A stretch of 64,000 nt of DNA from Amycolatopsis sp. GM8 (GCF_021653975.1 NZ_JAJKFK010000002.1:62001-126000), one strand, 5' to 3'. Shown: positions 1-8,086, counted from the first letter of the stretch. The notes: a model not told the origin generated them from the letters alone. Program-made: numbers and translations.

Positions 1-1
1 G

Positions 2-271
2 GAGATCCCGGGCTTCGAGTGCCCGACGCCCAAGGGTGCCTTCTACGTGTACCCGTCGGTGAAGGGCGTGCTGGGGAAGGAAATCCGGGGCGAACGGCCT
101 TCGGACTCACTGGAACTGGCGGACCTCATCCTGCGCGAGGCGGAGGTCGCGGTCGTCCCCGGCGAGGCCTTCGGCACGCCCGGCTACTTCCGGTTCTCGT
201 ACGCCCTCGCTGAGGCGGATCTGGTGGAGGGTGTTGGCCGGGTTGCGAAGCTGATGGCCGAGGCGCGGTAG
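2..271 (+). CDS. Aspartate aminotransferase, C-terminal fragment (window edge)
   Basis: The reading frame is open from base 2 and stops at 269-271, so only the last 89 residues are in the window. They carry the end of a fold-type I PLP aminotransferase: a PKGAFYVYP segment, then [11 protein letters not shown] and a PGYFRFSYA segment. That last segment contains the arginine that binds the substrate carboxylate in this family. The family transfers the amino group between aspartate and 2-oxoglutarate in the cytosol. In actinomycetes an aspC-like gene commonly lies near the secE/rpmG/hadAB region, which fits this location. The PLP lysine is upstream of the window, so the exact subfamily is inferred. 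Confidence 0.85.
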   Translation, partial: EIPGFECPTPKGAFYVYPSVKGVLGKEIRGERPSDSLELADLILREAEVAVVPGEAFGTPGYFRFSYALAEADLVEGVGRVAKLMAEAR

Positions 272-286
272 TTTTCGGGATTAAAA

Positions 287-503
287 GATGCCTCGCCGGC
301 GGGCTGGCTCCGGGATGAGGGGGCCCAGAGGATCTTGCGTTGGGTGGGTGGTCGGGGTGGGTTGTCATCCCGTCGCCTGCGGTTTGTGAATATCACTTTG
401 CTCCGGGGCCGCAAGGTTTGTGCTGTCGGCCGCCGGTTTCGGCGTAGGTTGCGGCCCCGGCTCAAAGTGATGGTTCCGGTTTCAGGCGACGGGATGACAA
501 CCC
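287..503 (+). repeat. Dispersed palindromic element, copy 1
   Basis: A block of about 217 bp also occurs at 56567-56785 in the same orientation. It opens with GATG followed by CTCGCCGG, then GGATGAGGGGGCCCAG, then a variable stretch. It ends in a long hairpin: perfect 21-bp arms at 359-379 and 483-503, and a second inner stem of about 23 bp (about 391-413 with 449-471, two mismatches). The left arm begins GGGTTGTCATCCCG. The element fills the convergent gap between the aminotransferase and hadB, so it may also end transcription. No protein-coding frame is credible in it. Whether it is a mobile MITE/REP-like unit or a structured RNA is not decidable here. Confidence 0.75.
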
Positions 504-543
504 AAGCCCTCGGGTTTAAAGACAAACCCGCACCGGGCAGCGA

Positions 544-945
544 TCACCGCACTACGGCATTCGCCTTTCCCAGCACCGTTTTCCCCTCGAACTTCGCCGT
601 GATGTCCACCCGGGCGCTGCCGTCCTCGCGGACCTCGGCGATCTTGGCGGTGAACTCGATCATGGCGCCTTTGTCGTCGTCCGGGACCACGACCGGGCGG
701 GTGAATCGACAGCCGTATTGCACCAATCGCCCCGGGTCGCCCAGCCAGTCCGTCACGATGCGGCCACCGAGCGCCATGGTGAGCATGCCGTGCGCGATGA
801 CATCCGGCAGGCCGACCTGCTTCGCGAACCGTTCGTTCCAGTGGATCGGGTTGAAGTCCAGCGCGGCCCCGGCATATCGCACCAACCGGTCCCGCGTCAC
901 CTGCACCTGCAGCGGCGGCAGCTCCTCGCCCACCTGAAAGGTCAT
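544..945 (-). CDS. hadB: MaoC-like (3R)-hydroxyacyl dehydratase subunit HadB
   Basis: 133 residues, a single hot-dog domain of the R-specific hydratase (MaoC) type. The motif LDFNPIHWNERFA at about 29-41 contains the D-x-x-x-x-H hydratase signature, with Asp and His as the catalytic pair. IAHGMLTMALGG follows. HadB is the catalytic partner of HadA in a heterodimer that dehydrates 3-hydroxyacyl-ACP in fatty-acid or mycolate-type elongation. The ATG at 945 overlaps the hadA stop as ATGA, so the two are translationally coupled. I chose this start over the longer upstream reading because of that overlap and because MTFQVGEELPP is the usual N-terminus of the family. Confidence 0.88.
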   Translation of the reverse strand: MTFQVGEELPPLQVQVTRDRLVRYAGAALDFNPIHWNERFAKQVGLPDVIAHGMLTMALGGRIVTDWLGDPGRLVQYGCRFTRPVVVPDDDKGAMIEFTAKIAEVREDGSARVDITAKFEGKTVLGKANAVVR

Positions 946-1388
946 GATTCCCCCCGGACCACGAGCTGGGCGCGCGACGTGCACACATGCGAACCGTCGA
1001 TGTCGGCGATGTCCGCGCGCACCGTCATGAAGTCGTTCCCCGCCCGGGTCATGATGTCCTCGATGTGCGTCGTCAACCGCAACTGGTCGCCGGCGTGCAC
1101 CGGCCGCGAGTGCACGAAGCTCTGGTCCCCGTGCACCATCCTCGAGTAGTCCAGCCCCAGCTCCGGGTCGGCGACGACCGCGTTGATCGCGGCCAGGTTG
1201 ATGATCGTGAGGAACGTGGGCGGGGCGATGACATCCCGGTACCCGGCGGCACGAGCCGCTTCCGGGTCGTAGTAGACCGGGTGCTCGTCGCCGATCGACT
1301 CCGCGAACTCACGAATTTTCTCCCGCGCGACCTCGTAAATGCTGGTCGGCGGGTAACTACGCCCGATGAACGACTGGTCCAGTGCCAC
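942..1388 (-). CDS. hadA: HadA-type dehydratase subunit (MaoC N-terminal-like, UPF0336)
   Basis: 148 residues from a GTG start, reading VALDQSFIGRSYPP. This matches the usual MALDQ start of the family, so I prefer it to the longer GTG at 1424, which overlaps the kinase gene. It is a hot-dog fold protein with a DEHPVYYD segment and a PPTFLTI segment. HadA lacks the hydratase Asp-His pair of HadB and is thought to bind the acyl chain in the HadAB heterodimer. In many actinomycetes hadA directly follows rpmG. Here about 6.5 kb of sugar-utilisation genes separate them, and hadA starts 10 bp after a ROK kinase stop, with only a weak ribosome-binding site. Confidence 0.85.
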   Translation of the reverse strand: MALDQSFIGRSYPPTSIYEVAREKIREFAESIGDEHPVYYDPEAARAAGYRDVIAPPTFLTIINLAAINAVVADPELGLDYSRMVHGDQSFVHSRPVHAGDQLRLTTHIEDIMTRAGNDFMTVRADIADIDGSHVCTSRAQLVVRGES

Positions 1389-1398
1389 GCCCAGAACA

Positions 1399-2268
1399 TT
1401 ACCCAGCGAGCGCGATGGCACCACGCAGGGCGCCGTCGTCGGCGAACCTGGCCGGCACCACCTCGGGCGGGAACGGCACGGCCCGCGCCAGCCGTTCCCG
1501 CAGCGCGGGCAGGATCACGTCGTTCGAACCGGCCAGCCCACCACCGACCGCGATCCGCCGCGGATCCAGTGTGATGGCCAGGTTCGCCAGTTGCACCGAC
1601 AACTCCTCGAGCGCCCCCGACACCAGCCCCTTCGCCGTCGGGTCCCGCCTCGCCAGGGCGAACAGCTCCGCCGCCGTCACCGGACGCCCCAGCACCTCGC
1701 TCGCGAACAATCCCAAACCGCGCCCGCCGACGACCTGCTCCAGCGGCGCCATCCCGGCCGCGAAGCCCTCGTCACCGCCGTCGCGCAGGTTGTAGCCGAT
1801 CTCCCCCGCCGCCCCGTTCGCGCCGGTCAGCACCTTCCCGCCGACGATGATCGCCGCCGCGACGCCGGTGCCGAGCGACAGGAACACCGCCGGATCCGCG
1901 CCCGCCAGCGCTCCCCACCGCGACTCCGCTAGACCGGCCGCCTTCACGTCCGTGCCCACGGTGACGGGTGCGCTGAACTCCGCCGCCACCAGCTCGCGCA
2001 ATCGCAGGCTCCCCCAGCCCGGCACGTTCGGCGCGAGCAGGATCTTGTCCGGCAGCACAATGCCCGGGCTCACCACCCCGACGGCCGTGGGTTCGCGGCC
2101 GCCGAGCAGGTCGCGCGCGGCGGCCAAGGCCCGCGACACGACCTGCTCGGCACCCAGTTCGGCCTCGGTGTCCAGGCGGGTCTGGCTCACCAAGGTGCCC
2201 GCCTCGCCGGCGACCCCGATCGCGACCTTCGTGCCGCCGAAATCGACGCCCAGAACGAGTTCGCTCAC
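1399..2268 (-). CDS. ROK-family sugar kinase, probable glucosamine or N-acetylglucosamine kinase
   Basis: 289 residues. The N-terminus LVLGVDFGGTKVAIGV is the phosphate-binding loop of the actin-like ATPase fold. SLGTGVAAAII and NGAAGEIGY are the ROK core motifs, and VAVGGGLAG-like residues near the C-terminus (IAVGGGLAG) bind adenosine. The zinc motif CxCGxxGCxE found after GEIGY in most ROK kinases is absent, which occurs in a subset of the family. GTG at 2268 overlaps the glucosaminidase stop as GTGA. The preceding permease and exo-glucosaminidase suggest that it phosphorylates the glucosamine released from chitosan oligomers, as csnK does in Kitasatospora/Streptomyces chitosan operons. 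Substrate is inferred, not seen. Confidence 0.82.
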   Translation of the reverse strand: MSELVLGVDFGGTKVAIGVAGEAGTLVSQTRLDTEAELGAEQVVSRALAAARDLLGGREPTAVGVVSPGIVLPDKILLAPNVPGWGSLRLRELVAAEFSAPVTVGTDVKAAGLAESRWGALAGADPAVFLSLGTGVAAAIIVGGKVLTGANGAAGEIGYNLRDGGDEGFAAGMAPLEQVVGGRGLGLFASEVLGRPVTAAELFALARRDPTAKGLVSGALEELSVQLANLAITLDPRRIAVGGGLAGSNDVILPALRERLARAVPFPPEVVPARFADDGALRGAIALAG

Positions 2269-4952
2269 CCGGCCACCGTAAGCGCCGGTGTGTTGAACCC
2301 GGACACGCTCACCTTCGGCGCCGCCACCGGGTCGTAGTGCGCCGTGACCGTCTGCGATTCGCCGGGCCACAACGTGATGTCGTTGTCGCTCCAAGTCGCC
2401 GAGGGGATATCCACGCGCAGGAAGAACGCCACCTTGTCCGACGTGTTCGTGAGCGTGACCGACGTAACGCCCGGCCTGGGCGTGCTCGCGACCGCCTCGA
2501 CCGTGGTCTTCGGCAGCGTCTGCAACGCCGAGAAGTCGGCGTACTGCGTCATTGTCGCCTGCGGGTTGCCCATGGTGGCCGCCCAGTCGACGACATCCGG
2601 CTTGATCGAGCGCCAGTAGGTGTTCCGGTCGACGACCTTGCCATGCTGGCTCAACAGCAGCTCGACGAAGTACATCGAACCACTGCCAGGCACCTTCGGC
2701 GCGAGCACGTCGTTGCGAACCTCTTGGCTGCCAAGGGAAAGCCCACCTACCTGCTGGTCGTCGAGCAGCTTCCCGTTCAGGTCGTAGACCTTCGCCTCGA
2801 CACTCAGCTCGCGCTGCGTGTCGCCACCCAGGTTGTCCACCGTGACCTTGTCGTCGTCATAGCCGAGCAGTGCGTGCAGCGGCTTGTTCGCCTTCTGCGC
2901 GCCATAGTAGGCGCCCGGCTGGTCACCGTCGTAGTTGTAGAGCGACCACAGCAACGTCGGCCAGCCCTTGTTGAGCTGCCAGTACACGACGCCGGTCGAC
3001 GGGTTCGCCTTGTCCGTCGAGTGGTCCAGGAACGCCTCGAACTGCGACCGGGTGTTCTCGTAGTTCTGCACCTGCGCCAGCTCCACATAACTGTCCAAAG
3101 AGGACCAGTTGCCGTAGCGAGCCTTCAGCGCGGTGTCGAACGTATAGAGCGTCCCGAAGGCGTAACCGCCGTGGCCGGGCTCGAAGTTGGCGTGATACTG
3201 GTTGTACGCCGGGTCCTGCCAGAGCTTCGCCTGCTCCTCCGGGGAAAGGAAACGCTTGATCGAGTCGAGGGTCGGCACGGTGTCCCCGGCGCTCTGCTCG
3301 CTCGCGAAGCCCCACGCGCCGCCCACGTTCGACCGGCTGCCGTCACCCGGGTCGTAGTGGCTGGTGTCGTACCAGTACGACGGCGGCACCCAGTCGTACG
3401 GGCCTTCCTTCTCCCCCGCCTGGCCGAGCGTCGGCGTGCTCTTGTACTCGGCCGAAGCGATGATCGGGACCTGGAAGTCCGCCTCGGCGAACCCGGCCAG
3501 CGACTCCCTTTCCTGGCGTGGCAACGGTTCGTTGTCGCTCCAGCCGTAGGTGATCACGCTCGGGTGGCCGCGCTCGCGCTCGCCGATGCTGCGCGCGGAG
3601 TCGTGCATGATCCGGAAGTCGCGGTTGGTGAGGTTCGCTTCGCTGTCGGGCTGCCACGCGTCACAGCAGATGAACCCGCCCAGCACCAGGATTCCCGCGC
3701 GGTCCATCTGCTCGTAGAAGTCCTGCGGCATGTCGTGGCCTTCGAGCCGGACGCCGGTGAACCCCAGGTTCTTGATCAGCTGGACCTGGTGTGCCACATC
3801 GGACTTCGAGTAGCGCAGGAACAGATCCGGCGCATACCCGCCGCCGCGGAACACGAACTCCTTGCCGTTGACCGCGAAGATCCGCGCGCCCTCGGGCAGC
3901 TGTGGTGAGCCGCCGACCAGCCGGGTCGTGACGGTGCGGATGCCGAAGGTGTCGCTGGACGTGGTGGACACCTTGCCGTTCTGCGCAACCGCGGTGCCCA
4001 GCGTGTACAGCGGCTGGTCGCCCATCGAGTAGGGCCACCAGACCTTCGGCTGGGTGATCGTGACCGGCGCGAACGTGACCGTCTTCGTGCTGTGCGCGGG
4101 CACGGTCACGGTCTGCCGCACCGTGATCGGCTTCCCGCCGCCCGGCGGGGTGATCGTCGCGGTGACGTCACCTCGCTGCTCGCGGCCGGCGTTGTTGGTG
4201 ACGTCGAGCTTCGCGGTCAGCTTCGAAGCCGACAAATCGGCCGTGTTCTGTTGCAGGACATGCGCGTTCGAGCCGGTGAGCGCGTCGGAGATCTGCAGCT
4301 GGATCGGGTACTGGATACCGGTGTTGTTGTCCGGCGGGAACTGGTTCCAGTCCACGTCGTCCACGGTGTACATCTTGGTCGGGTCGTTCGGGTACATCTT
4401 GATCGCGAGGGAGTTCTTGCCCTGCCGGACGAACGACGTGATGTCGAAAGTGTGCCCGGCGAAGGCGCCGCTCACCACGTCCAGGCCGGCGACCTGCTTG
4501 CCGTCTACCCACACATCGGCCTCGCCGACGACGCCCGGGATGGTCATCTTCACGTCCTGGCCGGGGTTCGCGTCCAGGGTGAAGTCGGTGCGGAACCACC
4601 ACGGCACGGCGAACCGCGGCACGGTGACCGGGCCGAGCTTGTCCACGTAGCCGAAGCATTTCCGCATGTTGTCGGAGTAGAAAACGTTGGGACACGCGCC
4701 GTTCTGCAGCAGCGCGTTGATCTCCGTGCCGGGCGCGCCCGCATCGTCGGGCTTGACCGGCAGCCAGTTCGTCGTGCGATAGGCGGGGTTCGAGATCCGC
4801 TCGGCCAGGTCGGTGGCGACGGTGCTGCTCTGCACCTGCCAGCCCTGCGAGCCGACGGTGATCAGGCCCGTGTCGTGCGGCTGGGCCGCCGCCGCTGGCG
4901 TGAGCGATGCCGTCGCCAGCAGGACGACGGCCCCCAGCGCGATCGTCCTCAT
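2265..4952 (-). CDS. csxA: Secreted exo-beta-D-glucosaminidase, glycoside hydrolase family 2
   Basis: 895 residues with a Sec signal peptide (hydrophobic run 3-22, AAAAQ cleavage region). A jelly-roll domain (about 90-230) precedes an immunoglobulin-like domain (about 230-340), a TIM barrel (about 350-640) and two C-terminal beta domains. YGWSDNEPLP places the predicted acid/base at E475, and WGFASEQSAG places the predicted nucleophile at E552. Both motifs match the CsxA subgroup of GH2. The enzyme removes glucosamine from the non-reducing end of chitosan oligomers outside the cell. The protein is shorter than the characterised Amycolatopsis orientalis CsxA (about 1,030 residues from memory) and appears to lack a C-terminal carbohydrate-binding module. 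The ATG overlaps the permease stop as ATGA. Confidence 0.88.
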   Translation of the reverse strand: MRTIALGAVVLLATASLTPAAAAQPHDTGLITVGSQGWQVQSSTVATDLAERISNPAYRTTNWLPVKPDDAGAPGTEINALLQNGACPNVFYSDNMRKCFGYVDKLGPVTVPRFAVPWWFRTDFTLDANPGQDVKMTIPGVVGEADVWVDGKQVAGLDVVSGAFAGHTFDITSFVRQGKNSLAIKMYPNDPTKMYTVDDVDWNQFPPDNNTGIQYPIQLQISDALTGSNAHVLQQNTADLSASKLTAKLDVTNNAGREQRGDVTATITPPGGGKPITVRQTVTVPAHSTKTVTFAPVTITQPKVWWPYSMGDQPLYTLGTAVAQNGKVSTTSSDTFGIRTVTTRLVGGSPQLPEGARIFAVNGKEFVFRGGGYAPDLFLRYSKSDVAHQVQLIKNLGFTGVRLEGHDMPQDFYEQMDRAGILVLGGFICCDAWQPDSEANLTNRDFRIMHDSARSIGERERGHPSVITYGWSDNEPLPRQERESLAGFAEADFQVPIIASAEYKSTPTLGQAGEKEGPYDWVPPSYWYDTSHYDPGDGSRSNVGGAWGFASEQSAGDTVPTLDSIKRFLSPEEQAKLWQDPAYNQYHANFEPGHGGYAFGTLYTFDTALKARYGNWSSLDSYVELAQVQNYENTRSQFEAFLDHSTDKANPSTGVVYWQLNKGWPTLLWSLYNYDGDQPGAYYGAQKANKPLHALLGYDDDKVTVDNLGGDTQRELSVEAKVYDLNGKLLDDQQVGGLSLGSQEVRNDVLAPKVPGSGSMYFVELLLSQHGKVVDRNTYWRSIKPDVVDWAATMGNPQATMTQYADFSALQTLPKTTVEAVASTPRPGVTSVTLTNTSDKVAFFLRVDIPSATWSDNDITLWPGESQTVTAHYDPVAAPKVSVSGFNTPALTVAG

Positions 4953-6352
4953 TGGGCGTACGCCTCGCGGATTTCCTTTTCACCGAACGGCCAGGTCTTC
5001 TCGACCGCCGCCCAGATCAGGAACGCGATGATCCCGGCGACGATCCACGCCAGCGTGAGCCACTTCGACAGTGTGGTCGCCGAGTAGAAGATGTAGCCCC
5101 AGCCCACGAGCGCGAGGAGCGTCGGCACCGGGTACAGCCACTGCCGGTACGGCCGCTTCAGGTCCGGCTGGCGGCGCCGGAGCGTCCAGATCGCCGCCAC
5201 CTGAGCGACCGACTGCACGATCACGAGCACTGCCAGCGCCATGTTGATCACGTCGGTGAGCGTGAACAGCGAGCCGACGGCGGTGATCACGCCCATCGCC
5301 AGCAACCCCACGACCGGGAAGTTCAAGCGCGGGTGCAGCCGGGAAAACCACGGCAGGAACACCTTGTCGCGCGCGGCTTCGTAGGGCACCCGGGACCCGC
5401 CGAGCAGGCCCGCGAACACCGAGCCGAACGCGGTGATCACGATCGCGACGGTGATGACCTTGGCGGCCACGCCGCCCCAGGTCCGTTCCAGCACCAGCGA
5501 CGCGATCGACGTCGAGTCCTTCACCTCCTGCCACGGCACCGCGCCGAGCACGCCCACCTGCAGCAGGAAGTAGAGACCCATGATGCCGAGCACCGAGTAG
5601 ATGATCGACCGCGGCAGCGTGCGGCCGGGGTCGTGCAACTCCGCGCCGAGGTAGGCGGTGGTGTTGTAGCCGAGGTAGTCGTAGATCGCGATCACGAGAC
5701 CCGCGCCGAGGCCGGTCCAGAACGCGCCGCCGGAACCGAACGCGCCGGGCGTGTAGCCGAACGCCTGGCCGCCGTTGAAGTGCGTGAACGCGGCGATGAC
5801 GACGGCGAGCACCGAGAACAGCATGATGCCGAACAGGACCGTGGTCAGCTTGCCGATGTCGCCGATCCGCCGCCACAACGCGAAGACCACGATCACGACG
5901 ACCGCGATCCCGATGACGTGCCCGAGCGCCGTCGTGTTGCCGTCGGCGTCGACCACGCCGGGCACGAGGTAGCCGAGGTAGGTGACCAGGCCGATCACGC
6001 CGGTCGACATGATCAGCGGGATGAACAGGACGGCGCTCCAGGCGAACAGGAACGGCATCAGCCGGCCGGTCCGGTACCGGAAGGCTTCGCGCAGGTAGAT
6101 GTAGGTGCCGCCGGCGCCGGGCAGCGCGGCGCCCAGCTCGGCCCAGATCAGGCCGTCGGCGAGGGCGATGATCGCGCCGATGATCCAGCCGAACATCGCC
6201 TGCGGGCCGCCCATCGTCGCGACCATCAGCGGGATGGTGACGAACGGGCCGATGCCGCACATCTGGGTCATGTTGATCGCGGTTGCCTGCCAGGGGCCGA
6301 TCTGCCGCTGCAGGCCGGTGGTTTCGAGACCGGAACGGGTGGGTGAGCTCAC
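4949..6352 (-). CDS. APC-superfamily permease (amino acid or amino sugar)
   Basis: 467 residues with about twelve hydrophobic helices, no signal peptide and a cytoplasmic C-terminus. GIGPFVTIPL at about 33-42 is the glycine-rich break in helix 1 characteristic of the APC (LeuT-fold) superfamily, and helix 6 carries YDYLGYNTTA. The family co-transports amino acids or amines with protons. It is the first gene of a three-gene coupled operon with a glucosaminidase and a ROK kinase, so I infer uptake of glucosamine or a related product. An APC carrier in place of the ABC sugar transporter usual in chitosan operons is unusual. GTG at 6352 has GGAGG seven bases upstream. Confidence 0.78.
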   Translation of the reverse strand: MSSPTRSGLETTGLQRQIGPWQATAINMTQMCGIGPFVTIPLMVATMGGPQAMFGWIIGAIIALADGLIWAELGAALPGAGGTYIYLREAFRYRTGRLMPFLFAWSAVLFIPLIMSTGVIGLVTYLGYLVPGVVDADGNTTALGHVIGIAVVVIVVFALWRRIGDIGKLTTVLFGIMLFSVLAVVIAAFTHFNGGQAFGYTPGAFGSGGAFWTGLGAGLVIAIYDYLGYNTTAYLGAELHDPGRTLPRSIIYSVLGIMGLYFLLQVGVLGAVPWQEVKDSTSIASLVLERTWGGVAAKVITVAIVITAFGSVFAGLLGGSRVPYEAARDKVFLPWFSRLHPRLNFPVVGLLAMGVITAVGSLFTLTDVINMALAVLVIVQSVAQVAAIWTLRRRQPDLKRPYRQWLYPVPTLLALVGWGYIFYSATTLSKWLTLAWIVAGIIAFLIWAAVEKTWPFGEKEIREAYAQ

Positions 6353-6372
6353 GGCGCGCCTCCAACCAGTTT

Positions 6373-6391
6373 GTTAAGAAGGTTTCTTAAC
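6373..6391. promoter_or_regulatory. Perfect palindrome, candidate ROK-regulator operator
   Basis: GTTAAGAAGGTTTCTTAAC: two perfect 8-bp arms around a 3-base spacer, in an AT-rich island between the divergent permease operon and the ROK regulator. It lies 21 bases upstream of the permease start and 73 upstream of the regulator start, where one dimer could repress both. ROK repressors of chitosanase operons (CsnR type) bind palindromes of this kind; the link to this protein is inferred. Confidence 0.6.
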
Positions 6392-6463
6392 ATAGTCCTG
6401 ACGCTGGGGGAAGAGTGCGCCGTAAACTGGCGGGCGCTGAGGTGCGGAAAGTAGGGGTGTGGG

Positions 6464-7630
6464 GTGGAGGTCGGTACTCCGGCGAGCATGCGTGAGCTGA
6501 ACCAGCGCGCGGTGCTGGAACGCTTGCGGCGCAAGGGGCCCGCGACCCGGCCGCAGATCGCCGCGGACACCGGGCTGTCGAAGCCGACGGTCGGGCAGGC
6601 GCTGCTCGACCTCGAACAGCACGGCCTGGTGCGCACCGCGGGCCGCACGATCTCCGGTCCCGGCCGGTCCGCGGTGGTGTACGAGGTGAACCCGGCCGCC
6701 GGGCATGTGCTGGGGATCGACATCGGGCGCGGGCTCGTGCGGGTGGCCGTCGCCGACCTGTCGGGCACCGTGGTCGCGCGGTTCGACGAGCGGAACAAGG
6801 CCCGGTCGGCCGGTGCGCTGATGCGGTCGGTGCGCTCGTCGGCGGAGGCCGCGGTCGCACAGGCGGGACTGCGGTTCGGCGACATCGTCGCGACCGTCGT
6901 CGGCACGCCCGGCGTCCCCGATCACCGGTCCGCGACCCTGCGGCGTGCGCCGAACCTCCCGGGCTGGGAACGCAAAGGGCTGTTGAACGAGCTGTCTTCG
7001 GTGCTGGGCACGGAACTCGTGGTCGAAAACGACGCGAACCTCACGGCCATCGGCGAGCACGAGGCCGGGGCCGCGCGCGGCGTCGACGTGTTCGTGTGCG
7101 CGACGGTCGGCACCGGGATCGGCATGGGCATCGTGGTCGACGGCGCGCTGTTCCGCGGGGCGCACGGGGCGGCCGGGGAGATCGGGTACCTGCCCTACGG
7201 CTGGCCGCCGCCGAGCTCGCCGCCGCGGGAAGGGATGTTGGAGTCCGCGGCGGCGGCGCATTCGGTGGTGGAGATGGCTTCGGCGCGGGGGTTGTCCGTG
7301 CGGACCGCGAAGGAGGTCTTCCGGCTGGCTCGCGAGGGGGATGCCCGGGCGCTTTCCGCTGTCGAGGAGGAGGCGGCCCGGTTGGCTTTCATGATCGCGT
7401 CGGTGGCTGCGGTGATCGATCCTGCGCTGGTCGTGCTCGGGGGCGGGATCGGGAAGAACGTCGATCTGCTGGCCGAGCCGTTGGAGCGGGCGCTGGCGCA
7501 TGCGACGCCGTTGCGGCCGAAGATCGTGCCTGGGGAGTTGGGGGAGGATGCGGCACTGACCGGGGCGATCGCGACGGCGCTACGGACGGCGCGGGATGTG
7601 GTGTTCGTGCGGCGGGGTCAGGTTTTGTGA
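6464..7630 (+). CDS. ROK-family transcriptional repressor (CsnR/NagC-like)
   Basis: 388 residues. An N-terminal winged helix-turn-helix (about 8-65; RPQIAADTGLSKPTVGQAL) is fused to a ROK sugar-kinase-like domain with VLGIDIGRG, a VENDANLTAIGEHE segment and TVGTGIGMGI. The CxCGxxGC zinc motif is replaced by a proline/glycine-rich LPYGWPPPSSPP segment, as in a subset of ROK proteins. It is divergent from the permease-glucosaminidase-kinase operon with a palindromic operator between them, so it probably represses that operon and itself until an amino sugar binds. It starts at GTG 6464 because the HTH begins almost at once and no upstream in-frame start has a better ribosome-binding site. Confidence 0.85.
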   Translation: MEVGTPASMRELNQRAVLERLRRKGPATRPQIAADTGLSKPTVGQALLDLEQHGLVRTAGRTISGPGRSAVVYEVNPAAGHVLGIDIGRGLVRVAVADLSGTVVARFDERNKARSAGALMRSVRSSAEAAVAQAGLRFGDIVATVVGTPGVPDHRSATLRRAPNLPGWERKGLLNELSSVLGTELVVENDANLTAIGEHEAGAARGVDVFVCATVGTGIGMGIVVDGALFRGAHGAAGEIGYLPYGWPPPSSPPREGMLESAAAAHSVVEMASARGLSVRTAKEVFRLAREGDARALSAVEEEAARLAFMIASVAAVIDPALVVLGGGIGKNVDLLAEPLERALAHATPLRPKIVPGELGEDAALTGAIATALRTARDVVFVRRGQVL

Positions 7631-7693
7631 GGGCTCGTCGCTTGGCCGCGACCTCGCTGAACGAGGCCACCCCGCCCCAACTCGCCGAGTGTT

Positions 7694-7822
7694 CAACGGT
7701 CGTCACACCGCGTCAAGGGCGCCTTCGGCGTCGCTTCGCGATGGGCGTTGCCCACCCTTGACACGGCGCGCCGACCGCTGAGGAGGCTTCGTGTTGGGGT
7801 CGGGGGGAGGGTGTGGGCGGAG
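7694..7822 (+). repeat. Second dispersed palindromic family, copy 1
   Basis: Imperfect inverted repeat (26-base arms at 7694-7719 and 7755-7780, both ending or starting at the CAAGGG/CCCTTG junction) around a core CGCCTTCGGCGTCGCTTCGC. The same core, arms and a G-rich flank (GGGGTCGGGGGGAGG here) occur in inverted orientation at 56336-56477. It fills most of the 291-base gap between the ROK regulator and the rpmG terminator. I see no gene in this gap. Confidence 0.7.
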
Positions 7823-7866
7823 CCTTGCTCGGGCCCGTTGCCGGGTGGCGGTTGTGTGGGCGCGCA

Positions 7867-7900
7867 CAAAACCGCCCCGGCCGTGTGTCGCCGGGGCGGT
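7867..7900 (-). terminator. Rho-independent terminator of rpmG
   Basis: Perfect 10-bp stem (ACCGCCCCGG at 7871-7880 with CCGGGGCGGT at 7891-7900). On the minus strand it is followed by TTTT (7867-7870). It starts 22 bases after the rpmG stop. Confidence 0.85.
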
Positions 7901-7921
7901 GTGCGGGTCTGGAAGGAACGC

Positions 7922-8086
7922 CTAGCGGGTTTCCTTGTGCATCCGGTGCTTACCGCAGTTCGGGCAGAACTTCTTCATCTCCAAGCGGTCCGGGTCGTTG
8001 CGCCGGTTCTTCTTGGTGATGTAGTTGCGGTGCTTGCACTCCTCGCACGCCAGCGTGATCTTCGGTCGCACGTCGGTGGCAGCCAC
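7922..8086 (-). CDS. rpmG: 50S ribosomal protein L33
   Basis: 54 residues from a GTG start ([14 protein letters not shown]). Two zinc-knuckle pairs, CEEC at about 14-17 and CPNC at about 41-44, make this the cysteine-containing (zinc-binding) L33 form. Length and the [19 protein letters not shown] core are typical. It lies downstream of tRNA-Thr and tRNA-Met on the same strand, the standard actinobacterial arrangement. It has its own terminator, so hadAB is not in its operon here. Confidence 0.95.
   Translation of the reverse strand: MAATDVRPKITLACEECKHRNYITKKNRRNDPDRLEMKKFCPNCGKHRMHKETR

Noticed and set aside
287-503. Complete insertion sequence
   Set aside because: No transposase frame lies within or beside either copy; at most a non-autonomous element.
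4907-6346. A 479-residue plus-strand open frame opposite the APC permease
   Set aside because: It is rich in Arg, His, Asp and Gly with no family motif, and mirrors a well-supported permease; a high-GC antisense shadow.
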